Origin: an uncultured Ruminiclostridium sp.
Lineage (GTDB): Bacteria; Bacillota; Clostridia; Oscillospirales; Ruminococcaceae
Assembly: GCA_910588335.1 (NCBI GenBank)
Contig: CAJUQV010000029.1
Location: 1-31,431 of the forward strand
Direction of reading: 5' to 3'
Length of the DNA stretch: 31,431 nt
This document shows positions 16,607-22,913 of this stretch, piece after piece. The translations under genes were made by a program, and so were the position numbers. The notes beneath the pieces were generated by a model. That model was not told the origin of the DNA and did not search any database. It saw only the letters and a program-made list of their open reading frames with translations. The first letter of the stretch is position 1. The number at the start of each line of letters is the position of its first letter.

Positions 16607-17161
16607 ATGAAAAAAATAGCTAAAATACCGGCAAGCTTTGAAAGCCGCCTTTCCTCGGAGGAATTTGATCGGAAGGTCCGGGATACGCTTACGGAGCGGG
16701 AAGAGGAAAATGAGGAGCCTGCCGACGAAAAGGGACGCGAGCTGTTTCTCTGGGAAATAAGGGAAAACGGGGAATATCGGCTGAAATTCTATCACAGCTA
16801 TAAAAGCGACATGTGCGACACATCGTTTGTGGGAACCGTAACCAAGGGACTTTCAGGCTGTCAGCTTGACGGGCAAATCAAAAAGCCCGGCGGTATCTGG
16901 GCTGTGTTCTGGGTGATAATCGTGGCGGCGCTTCTGATAATGGCCGCCTTCGGGATAGCGCTGCTGTTTTCGGAGATTCCCGAAATAGGACTTATACCTT
17001 TGTTTATGTTGATTTTAGTGCCTGTGGCTTTTGTGGAAATCAATCTTCTTATGTTCGACAAGAAAAGGCTTAAGGCTATCAACGAGTATCTGAGGGAGTT
17101 CACCTCCGCGGAGAATATCGACATATTGAGCGAGGAATTAGAGGAGGACGAAAGGCAATGA
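16607..17161 (+). CDS. Hypothetical protein with two C-terminal-half membrane segments
   Basis: A 184-residue protein I do not recognise. The first ~95 residues are soluble and charged, with a Glu-rich patch near 30-42. Two hydrophobic helices follow (about 97-121 and 127-150), then a charged C-terminal tail ending in EELEEDERQ. This predicts a bitopic hairpin with both ends on the same side, probably cytoplasmic. The start has AGAAAGGAT upstream. Its stop overlaps the fumarase start in ATGA, so the two are translated together. No function is suggested beyond that coupling. Confidence 0.8.
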   Translation: MKKIAKIPASFESRLSSEEFDRKVRDTLTEREEENEEPADEKGRELFLWEIRENGEYRLKFYHSYKSDMCDTSFVGTVTKGLSGCQLDGQIKKPGGIWAVFWVIIVAALLIMAAFGIALLFSEIPEIGLIPLFMLILVPVAFVEINLLMFDKKRLKAINEYLREFTSAENIDILSEELEEDERQ

Positions 17162-18000
17162 GAGAAATCAGCGTTTCCGAAATAACGGAGCTTACGGCAA
17201 GGCTTTGCGAAGAGGCCAACCTTTTTCTGCCCGATAAAATGCAGGAGCTTATAGACGATATGGCCGAAAAGGAAAAAAGCCCGCTTTGCAAAAGCGTGCT
17301 TCGCGATATTTCGGCAAATGCGGACTGTGCGCGGGAATTGGGCGTACCCATCTGCCAGGATACGGGAATGGCGGTGATTTTTCTGGAAATAGGCCAGGAT
17401 GTCCACTTTGTGGGAGGGAATTTGTACAAGGCGATAAACGACGGGGTGGAGAAAGGATATGTTGACGGGAAACTTCGTCTGTCCGTGGTTGCCGACCCGC
17501 TGAAAAGAGTAAATACCAACACAAATACCCCCGCCATAATACACACCTCCATAGTAAGCGGCGACAAGGTAAGACTCACCGTGGCCCCCAAGGGATTCGG
17601 AAGCGAAAACATGAGCGGAATAAAAATGTTTACCCCTTCCGCTGACGCGGAGGATATAATAAAGTATATTGTTTCCGTGGCTGACAAGGCGGGGAGCAAT
17701 CCCTGTCCCCCAATTACCGTAGGCGTCGGCATAGGCGGCGATTTCGAATACTCGGCTCTGCTTGCCAAAAAGGCGCTTTGCCGTGATTTCAGGATAAGAA
17801 ATTCCGACCCGTTTTACGCCGAAATGGAGGAAAGGTGCAAGGACGGAATAAACGCTTTGGGTATAGGGGCGCAGGGCTTTGGCGGCACGCAGACCTGTCT
17901 TTACGTGAATATCGAACAATTTCCCACTCATATTGCGGGACTGCCCGTGGCGGTCAATATCGGGTGCCATGTCACGAGACATATTGAGGCTGTCGTTTAA
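17158..18000 (+). CDS. Class I (iron-sulfur) fumarate hydratase, alpha subunit
   Basis: A 280-residue alpha subunit of the two-subunit [4Fe-4S] fumarase/tartrate-dehydratase family, which interconverts fumarate and malate. The expected three cluster cysteines are present: C66 in VPICQDTG, C183 in GSNPCPPITV and C270 in NIGCHVTRH. Other family markers are NTNTPAIIHT, GFGSENMSG and GIGAQGFGGTQT. The ending HVTRHIEAVV is normal for the subunit, so it is full length. The beta subunit that should complete the active site is not next to it; a block of repeats follows instead. It could pair with a beta subunit elsewhere. L-tartrate dehydratase is an alternative assignment. Confidence 0.92.
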   Translation: MREISVSEITELTARLCEEANLFLPDKMQELIDDMAEKEKSPLCKSVLRDISANADCARELGVPICQDTGMAVIFLEIGQDVHFVGGNLYKAINDGVEKGYVDGKLRLSVVADPLKRVNTNTNTPAIIHTSIVSGDKVRLTVAPKGFGSENMSGIKMFTPSADAEDIIKYIVSVADKAGSNPCPPITVGVGIGGDFEYSALLAKKALCRDFRIRNSDPFYAEMEERCKDGINALGIGAQGFGGTQTCLYVNIEQFPTHIAGLPVAVNIGCHVTRHIEAVV

Positions 18001-18002
18001 GA

Positions 18003-18209
18003 AGCTATCTACATTGGTAATCGTGAGGATTTTCAAGTAGATTTTAAAGAGGACAAGGCAAAATTTCGCAAGCGGGCAACTTATACTAATTTTTGATCAA
18101 GGTATAAAACGAATGATCAAAGATTGGTATTACGCGATAAGTCCGTAAAAAATTTTGACGCAGTCATCGGGAAAATTTGCCGAAAAGACGTGTGCTTATC
18201 CTGTGGGAC
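18003..18209. repeat. Diverged relative of the 30059 inverted-repeat element
   Basis: Two parts flank locus D and resemble the inside of the element at 30059-30225. On the left are GAGGATTTTCAAG and CAAGGCAAAATTTCGC; on the right are AAAAAATTTTGACG and AAAATTTGCCGAAAA followed by GTGTGCTTA. The terminal inverted repeats of the 30059 copy are not preserved here. The interpretation as a decayed copy interrupted by a second repeat is by eye. Confidence 0.5.
18082..18132. repeat. Palindromic intergenic repeat, locus D
   Basis: TATACTAATTTTTGATCA is mirrored by TGATCAAAGATTGGTATTA across a 14-base loop. This is the shortest and cleanest copy of the family. It sits inside a second repeat-like sequence (18003-18209). 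Confidence 0.75.
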
Positions 18210-18301
18210 CATATTCTTATTTGGGAGATCAATAAAAGACGTTTGTTAACCGATAACCAGTCAAAACACAAACAAATTCCATTTGACAATAATATCATTA
18301 T

Positions 18302-18361
18302 AATCGGCCGCAATAAAGAAATCCGACATTGCCTTTTTCTTTATTGCGGCCGATTGTTTTT
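18302..18361 (+). terminator. Strong intrinsic terminator (20-bp perfect stem)
   Basis: AATCGGCCGCAATAAAGAAA (18302-18321) pairs perfectly with 18336-18355 across a 14-base loop and is followed by GTTTTTG. It is the only strong terminator after the fabD-to-fumarase operon, but it lies 300 bases beyond the last gene, which suggests sequence was inserted or a gene lost in between. Confidence 0.75.
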
Positions 18362-18412
18362 GAGCTTGTATTCATTGGAGTTGTGCGTGGATAAGCTCTT
18401 ATTTTTCCTAAT

Positions 18413-18600
18413 TATACCAACCCCTTTTTAAACTATGGTAGAGATGAGCAAAACGCATATTTTTTAAAGTGCAGATGCCTTATATAGTTTATTTCTTGCT
18501 CGGTAGCTCTGTATATTGCGGTGCCGCGCTTACAAAATCAAGTTTTGCACATCTCTAAACTATGGATAAAATCCAACAGTTTTAAAAGGGATTAGTATTA
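18413..18600. repeat. Palindromic intergenic repeat, locus E (outer, interrupted copy)
   Basis: The left end TTATACCAACCCCTTTTT and right end AAAAGGGATTAGTATTA are inverted termini of the same family as locus A. Inner arm sequences AAACTATGG and ATCCAACAGTTTTAAAAGGG also match locus A. The copy is split by a 118-bp element (18439-18556). Its right end supplies the stop codon of the aspartoacylase-like gene ending at 18598. Confidence 0.75.
18439..18556. mobile_element. MITE-like insertion nested in repeat locus E
   Basis: A 118-bp segment with inverted ends AGAGATGAGCAAAAC (18440-18454) and GTTTTGCACATCTCT (18542-18556), which differ at one position. It is flanked on both sides by AAACTATGG (18430-18438 and 18557-18565), an apparent 9-bp target duplication within the arm of the outer repeat. 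It has no coding capacity and must have been mobilised in trans. Confidence 0.65.
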
Positions 18601-19533
18601 AATATTAAGCCTTTTTATAATTTTATAAAGCACCGTGCGTTCGCAAACCAACGGAGATTTATGTGCGAAAAATATTATTCCTCCGCAAGGGGATTTTATT
18701 TGCTCCAAAACCGAGTTTTCGTAAGGATCGAGTATTTCCGCTATAATCTCGTTTTGCCCTACCTCGTCGCCGGGCTTTTTTATTCTCCGGTATATTCCGC
18801 CGCACTGAGAATGCACCGACATAAGGGAGCTTTCTTCAAGAATCGTGGACATATAGCCGCCGTGACAGTGGTGCTTTATTATTCCCATACGCGACAGGAA
18901 TCGAAGTACGGACGATACCGCAAGCTCGGCGCTTTTTTCGTCTATCTCCTCCGTTTCGCCTGTATAAACGGAAAAGGCGCTTGTACCGCTCAATTGCCAA
19001 TTATAATTGAGGGTGTTCCGGTCAAAGGGCTTCGGATCACGCTTTAAAACATAAGGCATACCGAAAAGATTGGCAAGGCTTGCGTTTTCCATTCCCGTTT
19101 CCATCATTCTCACGTGGGGAATAAAATCTCCCCCAATGTAAAAGGAGGCAAACTGAATCCCGTACCGATAACCGCTTACTGTTTTCATAAGGCTGTCGGC
19201 AATTCTTTGGGTTGGCTCCCCGCCGCTTATTCCCGGAAAATCACGGTTTATGTCCCTGCTGTCGCTGCTCCAGAAACGCTTTCCGGTATTGACGGAAAAA
19301 GGATTCACGCAGGGAATGACTGTTATCCTGTGGCCATAGCTTATCCTGCACTGTTTTTCCAATCTTGAAAGAGCCTTTATCAGCTTGGAGCAGACATAAA
19401 GCTGCTGTATTTCGTTTCCCCGCATGGAGCCTACTATACAGCAGGATTTTTCACCTTTATTGAAATGATATGCCCTGACATTGAAGTCCCCGCGATAAGC
19501 GGATTCAAACCTGTAAATGATCTCTTTCGTCAT
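18598..19533 (-). CDS. Degenerate aspartoacylase/succinylglutamate-desuccinylase-like protein
   Basis: A 311-residue paralogue of the protein encoded just upstream, with the same two-part layout of a zinc-peptidase-like domain and a C-terminal beta-barrel (CGGIYRRIKKPGDEVG...SPCGGIIFF). The active-site motif GVHGDE is replaced by SMRGNE, so the first zinc His is R38 while E41 remains. The second His position, in the region aligning to IDIHSSD, is A129. The catalytic Glu position (VVEMG in the partner) is Y190. The fold is probably kept but metal-dependent hydrolysis is unlikely. Its ATG overlaps the upstream stop by 4 bp, suggesting a partner or regulatory role. The stop codon is provided by the repeat at 18598-18600. 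Confidence 0.8.
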   Translation of the reverse strand: MTKEIIYRFESAYRGDFNVRAYHFNKGEKSCCIVGSMRGNEIQQLYVCSKLIKALSRLEKQCRISYGHRITVIPCVNPFSVNTGKRFWSSDSRDINRDFPGISGGEPTQRIADSLMKTVSGYRYGIQFASFYIGGDFIPHVRMMETGMENASLANLFGMPYVLKRDPKPFDRNTLNYNWQLSGTSAFSVYTGETEEIDEKSAELAVSSVLRFLSRMGIIKHHCHGGYMSTILEESSLMSVHSQCGGIYRRIKKPGDEVGQNEIIAEILDPYENSVLEQIKSPCGGIIFFAHKSPLVCERTVLYKIIKRLNI

Positions 19534-20465
19534 CTTCCGCCTCCGAGTATTCTTGCAATAAGGCTTCCGGCGGACACCACGGGATATTCTCTTAAGGTAA
19601 ACACCATCCCCGCTGCGGGAGAAAAAATCTCCTCTTCCGTTTCTCCCGTAAACACGTTGATAATATCCCCGATGTGCTCACCTTCACAAATTCCTATCCA
19701 GTGCTCGATAGCGGGTATAAACACCCCGCTTTTGCCGCAGTGTATCATAGTCACCTCGCCGTCGGCGGAAACTATCGGATTGGACACCTCGCCGATCCTG
19801 CCCGTCCATATTCCAATATCGGACATCAACGCAAAAATACCGTCCAGAAGCTGTTCTCCGTAGCTCTTGGTTATTTTCATACCCGCGCCCATCTCTACAA
19901 CAAGGCACGGAGTTCCCGTACTGTTTAAAGCATAGGACAGGGAAGAAGGCTTGACCGCCGCGCTGTTACCTACCCAAACGAAGTCGCAGTTTAACCGCTT
20001 AGCGTGAGGGAGCAGCTTCGCCTTGTTTTCCGACAATATCCTCACCTGAGGTATTTCTCTCAGAAAAATATCGCTTGAATGGATATCTATGCAAAGATCG
20101 GCTCCTCTGATGTCCTCGATTACCTTTTCAGCCATATATTCCCACGGAGAATCGTTCTCTCCTCCCGGAAAGATTTGATTCATATCAATATCGAATATGG
20201 GTATGCGCCTTGTAACAGCGTCCGCACCCAAAGGATTCAGCATGGGATAAACGTCCACTATACCGTTAAGTTCCGTAAGCCTGCTGTTTATTCTTCGTAT
20301 AAGCTCGTAGCAGACATACTGTCCCTCCAGCTCGTCTCCATGGACTCCCGTTACAATTGCTATGCGCTTTTTTCCCTCACCTCCGTCCTTAGGCAGAAGG
20401 CGGTTTTTCTTTATCTCCGCTTTTTCGTCTGCCGCAAGGCCGAATGAAGCTACCGTTTCCAGCAT
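19530..20465 (-). CDS. Succinylglutamate desuccinylase/aspartoacylase family deacylase
   Basis: A 311-residue M14-like zinc deacylase. Zinc ligands are H42 and E45 in GVHGDELEG and H129 in CIDIHSSD; the likely catalytic Glu is E191 in VVEMGAGM. Other family markers are PMLNPLGADAVTRR and FDIDMNQIFPGG. The C-terminal barrel (about 215-311) resembles the lipoyl-like domain found in many of these proteins. A GGAGGAG site sits 5-6 bases before the ATG. The reaction is probably removal of an acyl group from an amino acid or small amine, but the substrate is unknown. The gene is translationally coupled to its degenerate paralogue. Confidence 0.88.
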   Translation of the reverse strand: MLETVASFGLAADEKAEIKKNRLLPKDGGEGKKRIAIVTGVHGDELEGQYVCYELIRRINSRLTELNGIVDVYPMLNPLGADAVTRRIPIFDIDMNQIFPGGENDSPWEYMAEKVIEDIRGADLCIDIHSSDIFLREIPQVRILSENKAKLLPHAKRLNCDFVWVGNSAAVKPSSLSYALNSTGTPCLVVEMGAGMKITKSYGEQLLDGIFALMSDIGIWTGRIGEVSNPIVSADGEVTMIHCGKSGVFIPAIEHWIGICEGEHIGDIINVFTGETEEEIFSPAAGMVFTLREYPVVSAGSLIARILGGGR

Positions 20466-20497
20466 ATGGTCTCCTCCGCTTATGGCGAGTATCTTTT

Positions 20498-20526
20498 TTA
20501 ATACAAAGTTTTACGATAAACGACAA
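20498..20526 (-). promoter_or_regulatory. Possible promoter of the deacylase pair, overlapping a hairpin
   Basis: Minus-strand TTGTCG (20521-20526) and TATTAA (20498-20503) are 17 bases apart. The region overlaps the GATAAACG/CGTTTATC inverted repeat (20515-20544), which could instead be a weak terminator of galE. Both readings are tentative. Confidence 0.35.
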
Positions 20527-20553
20527 ATAAATTTAACGTTTATCATAAAAAAT

Positions 20554-21555
20554 TTAATTTTGTGTTTGTTTTATATAATTCCACGAATCCCGGCACATCT
20601 GATCTATACCGCGCTCCGCTTTCCATTTAAGATTCTTATTGGCTTTAGCCGGATTGGAATAACATTCCGCAGCATCGCCCGCGCGCCGTTCCGCAATTAC
20701 ATAGGGTACCTTTACGCCGTTAACTTTTTCAAAGGCGTTGATTATATCAAGCACCGAGTAACCGTTGCCCGTACCTAAATTGTACGGCACTGCGCCTTTG
20801 TTTTTCCGTACCGCGTCTATGGCCGCAAGGTGACCCTTAGCCAGATCCACAACGTGAATATAGTCCCTTATGCAGGTTCCGTCCGCCGTGGGATAATCAT
20901 TGCCGTATACCGAGAGTATTGGGTTTTTACCCGACGCCACTCTGAGGATAATAGGCATAAGATTATTGGGGATACCGTTGGGATCCTCGCCGATTTTTCC
21001 GCTTTCGTGTGCGCCTATGGGATTGAAATATCTCAAAAGGGCGATACTCCAGCGGTCGTCGGAAGCGCAAAGTTCCCGACACATATTTTCTATTATAAGC
21101 TTAGTGCTGCCATAAGGATTTATGGCGGAAAGAGGGAAGTCCTCGGTTACGGGAACCTTTTCGGGTATTCCGTAAACGGTGGCGGAGGAGCTGAACACGA
21201 GCCGTCTGCACCCGAATTCCTCCATCACCTCAAGAAGCGAAAGAGTGGAATCTATATTATTTCTGTAATACATTATCGGCTTCTGACAGCTTTCACCCAC
21301 AGCTTTATAACCGGCAAAGTGTATTACCTCCTCGATAAAACATTCACGAAAAATTTTTCTCAGAAGCTCCTTATCGGCAACGTCGCCCTCGTAAAACCCG
21401 AAGCCTTTTCCCGTAATATCCTGAATGGCATTGATAACGCCGGGCTTGGAATTGTAAAAATTATCCACAACGATAACGTCCTCGCCCGCCTCCAAAAGCT
21501 CTACAACCGTATGAGAACCGATAAATCCGGTGCCGCCCGTTACTAAAACCGCCAT
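20554..21555 (-). CDS. galE: UDP-glucose 4-epimerase
   Basis: A 333-residue extended SDR that interconverts UDP-glucose and UDP-galactose with bound NAD. The cofactor motif TGGTGFIGSH is at 6-15, the active-site Ser in FSSSATVYG (S124), and the YxxxK pair is Y148 and K152 in NPYGSTKL. The IALLRYFNPIGAHESG and TCIRDYIHVVDLA segments are diagnostic of GalE over other epimerases. The length is standard. A GGAGG site lies 6 bases before the ATG and a consensus promoter 50 bases further up. No other Leloir genes are in the window, so a role in galactose use or in polysaccharide precursor supply is open. Confidence 0.96.
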   Translation of the reverse strand: MAVLVTGGTGFIGSHTVVELLEAGEDVIVVDNFYNSKPGVINAIQDITGKGFGFYEGDVADKELLRKIFRECFIEEVIHFAGYKAVGESCQKPIMYYRNNIDSTLSLLEVMEEFGCRRLVFSSSATVYGIPEKVPVTEDFPLSAINPYGSTKLIIENMCRELCASDDRWSIALLRYFNPIGAHESGKIGEDPNGIPNNLMPIILRVASGKNPILSVYGNDYPTADGTCIRDYIHVVDLAKGHLAAIDAVRKNKGAVPYNLGTGNGYSVLDIINAFEKVNGVKVPYVIAERRAGDAAECYSNPAKANKNLKWKAERGIDQMCRDSWNYIKQTQN

Positions 21556-21605
21556 AATAACCTCCGATATTTTATTTTAAATAATTTTTTCAATTATTTA
21601 ATTTA

Positions 21606-21634
21606 AGTATACCCTTTATTGTGGGAAAAGTCAA
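21606..21634 (-). promoter_or_regulatory. Promoter of galE
   Basis: On the minus strand TTGACT (21629-21634) and TATACT (21606-21611) are spaced by exactly 17 bases, with the galE ATG about 50 bases downstream. Confidence 0.8.
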
Positions 21635-21677
21635 TATAAAAGACGGAAATTTTTGGCTTTAGGAAGTGTAAAAAAGC

Positions 21678-21706
21678 TTGCAAATATTTTGATTTTGTGG
21701 TAGAAT
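21678..21706 (+). promoter_or_regulatory. Promoter of the tRNA-Arg gene
   Basis: TTGCAA (21678-21683) and TAGAAT (21701-21706) with a 17-base spacer lie 20 bases before the mature tRNA 5' end. Confidence 0.75.
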
Positions 21707-21726
21707 AAAGAAGTGATATTTGGAAA

Positions 21727-21802
21727 CTGCCCGTAGCACAATGGATAATGCGTTGGACTCCGACTCCAAAGACTGCCGGTTCGACCCCGGCCGGGCAGGC
21801 CA
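21727..21802 (+). tRNA. tRNA-Arg, anticodon CCG
   Basis: A complete cloverleaf can be drawn. The acceptor CTGCCCG pairs with CGGGCAG, and the D-stem is GCA/TGC. The anticodon stem TTGGA/TCCAA surrounds the loop CTCCGAC, giving anticodon CCG at 21760-21762 (reads CGG). The T-arm is GCCGG TTCGACC CCGGC. The discriminator is G and CCA is encoded (21800-21802). It has its own promoter and stands alone, with no other tRNA gene nearby. Confidence 0.96.
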
Positions 21803-21859
21803 TATTGACCGCTGAAAATCATTTTGACTTTGATTTTTATTATGTCAAGACTGTTATTA

Positions 21860-21900
21860 GTAAAAAACCGGCCTCGTACATTACGCGGTCGGTTTTTTAC
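21860..21900. terminator. Bidirectional terminator between tRNA-Arg and the tautomerase gene
   Basis: GTAAAAAACCGGCC pairs with GGTCGGTTTTTTAC around a 13-base loop, with one mismatch or wobble. The A- and T-tracts allow it to end both the plus-strand tRNA transcript and the minus-strand glycosidase operon. Confidence 0.88.
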
Positions 21901-21997
21901 ATTTAAAGCAATACTGCACAAAGATTGTCGTGCAGACGCGCAGTAAGCTTTTTCATCAGATTGTCCAAAACGATGCGGGAATATTGCGCCCGCTTAA

Positions 21998-22234
21998 TTA
22001 CAAAAGACTCTTGGGGTCGTAATTGGGCTTAACATAAACCTTGTCGGGCTTATCGGTGATCTCGCTTTTGAACACCTCCTGCCACTGTTCCGCGTCAAAA
22101 TCCTCAATGGAAACGGTTATATAATGATCTCCCATGTTGAGAGCTTCCGCAAGCGCGTTTTTTACGGCTTCGGCGGCTCTTTTCTTTTGCTCCTCGGTTC
22201 TTCCCTCAAGCATTTTTATTCCTATGTGCGGCAT
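21998..22234 (-). CDS. Tautomerase family protein (4-oxalocrotonate tautomerase-like)
   Basis: A 78-residue small tautomerase. After removal of Met, P2 of MPHIGIKMLEG would be the catalytic base, as in 4-OT and PptA proteins. The helix RTEEQKKRAAEAVKNALAEAL and the strand YITVSIEDFDAEQW fit the beta-alpha-beta unit. Such proteins act as dimers, trimers or hexamers, and the substrate is not predictable. A GGAGG site precedes the ATG. It is the last gene of the minus-strand operon, 16 bases after the HAD gene. Confidence 0.88.
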   Translation of the reverse strand: MPHIGIKMLEGRTEEQKKRAAEAVKNALAEALNMGDHYITVSIEDFDAEQWQEVFKSEITDKPDKVYVKPNYDPKSLL

Positions 22235-22250
22235 AATGTTTCCTCCTTGT

Positions 22251-22907
22251 TTATTTTTCGATTATTTCTATTACTTTGTCCAAAGACTCGGCCTCGTATT
22301 CGGCCAGCGCTTTTATTTCCTTGGGAATATCCGCGATATCCTTTATGTAAACGCAGGTTATCCCCGCATTATGCGCCGACCGTATGCCGTTTGAGCTGTC
22401 CTCCACCGCAATGCAGTCGTCGGGATCAAGCCCCAAGCCCTCCGCCGCCCGTAAATACGGTTCTCCGGAAGGTTTTCCGTTATCCACGCAGTCGCCGCCG
22501 ATTATAATGTCAAAGGGCGTATTTATATCGGCTCTTTGAAAATTATGTATCGCCTCGGAGCGAAAGGAAGAGGTCACAACGGCTGTTTTTATATCGTTTT
22601 TGACAAGATAATCCGAAAGCTCAAAAAAGCCCTTTTTGACGGGAAGTCCCTTTGTAATTCCGTATTCCCTCGACAAGCCGTAGGCGGAAGCGCTCATTTC
22701 GGTATACTGCGTCTCGGTAAAGCCGTAGTTCCTCTTGAAATATTCAAAGGTGCTTTTGTCGTTAAGGCCGATAAGGTCATAGAAGGTGTCGGGAGCAAAG
22801 CTTATACCCATATTTCTCATCGCCTGCTCCCAACACTCCTTATGTATCCTTTCGGTGTCAAGAATGGTGCCGTCCATATCAAACAGCACGGCTTTTATTT
22901 TTTTCAT
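22251..22907 (-). CDS. HAD-IA hydrolase, beta-phosphoglucomutase-like
   Basis: A 218-residue HAD enzyme with motif I LFDMDGTILDTE (D10, D12), motif II VTSS near residue 115 and the Lys of NGKPSGEPY. Motif IV is AVEDSSNGIRSA. The helical cap (about 17-88) follows motif I as in beta-phosphoglucomutases and small sugar phosphatases. The cap lacks a clear copy of the VSR segment found in true beta-PGM, so I leave the substrate open. It starts 7 bases after the glycosidase gene. That pairing fits processing of glucosides or glucose phosphates. Confidence 0.88.
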   Translation of the reverse strand: MKKIKAVLFDMDGTILDTERIHKECWEQAMRNMGISFAPDTFYDLIGLNDKSTFEYFKRNYGFTETQYTEMSASAYGLSREYGITKGLPVKKGFFELSDYLVKNDIKTAVVTSSFRSEAIHNFQRADINTPFDIIIGGDCVDNGKPSGEPYLRAAEGLGLDPDDCIAVEDSSNGIRSAHNAGITCVYIKDIADIPKEIKALAEYEAESLDKVIEIIEK

Positions 22908-22913
22908 TATATT

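Noticed and set aside
16861..18036. A 391-codon open frame on the minus strand
   Set aside because: Antisense to the two-TM protein and the fumarase alpha subunit; no recognisable domain, and the plus-strand genes are well supported.
18288..18300. Promoter from TTGACA near 18283 and TATAAT near 18298
   Set aside because: The spacing is only about 10-11 bases, too short for a sigma-A promoter, and no gene follows.
18177..18431. An 84-codon open frame in the repeat region
   Set aside because: It crosses the 20-bp hairpin and the start of repeat locus E; no ribosome site and no protein-like pattern.
2084..18600. Possible CRISPR array from the repeated TATAC(C/T)AA sequences
   Set aside because: The copies are far apart, palindromic and of different length, with no regular spacers and no cas genes.
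21603..21921. Two minus-strand open frames across the tRNA gene
   Set aside because: They are antisense readings of the tRNA-Arg and its terminator. The MACPAGVEPAVFGVGVQ-type peptide is the well-known artefact of translating tRNA genes.
22251..22907. Firm assignment of the HAD enzyme as beta-phosphoglucomutase
   Set aside because: The cap lacks a clear substrate-specificity segment of that enzyme and no sugar phosphorylase gene is beside it.
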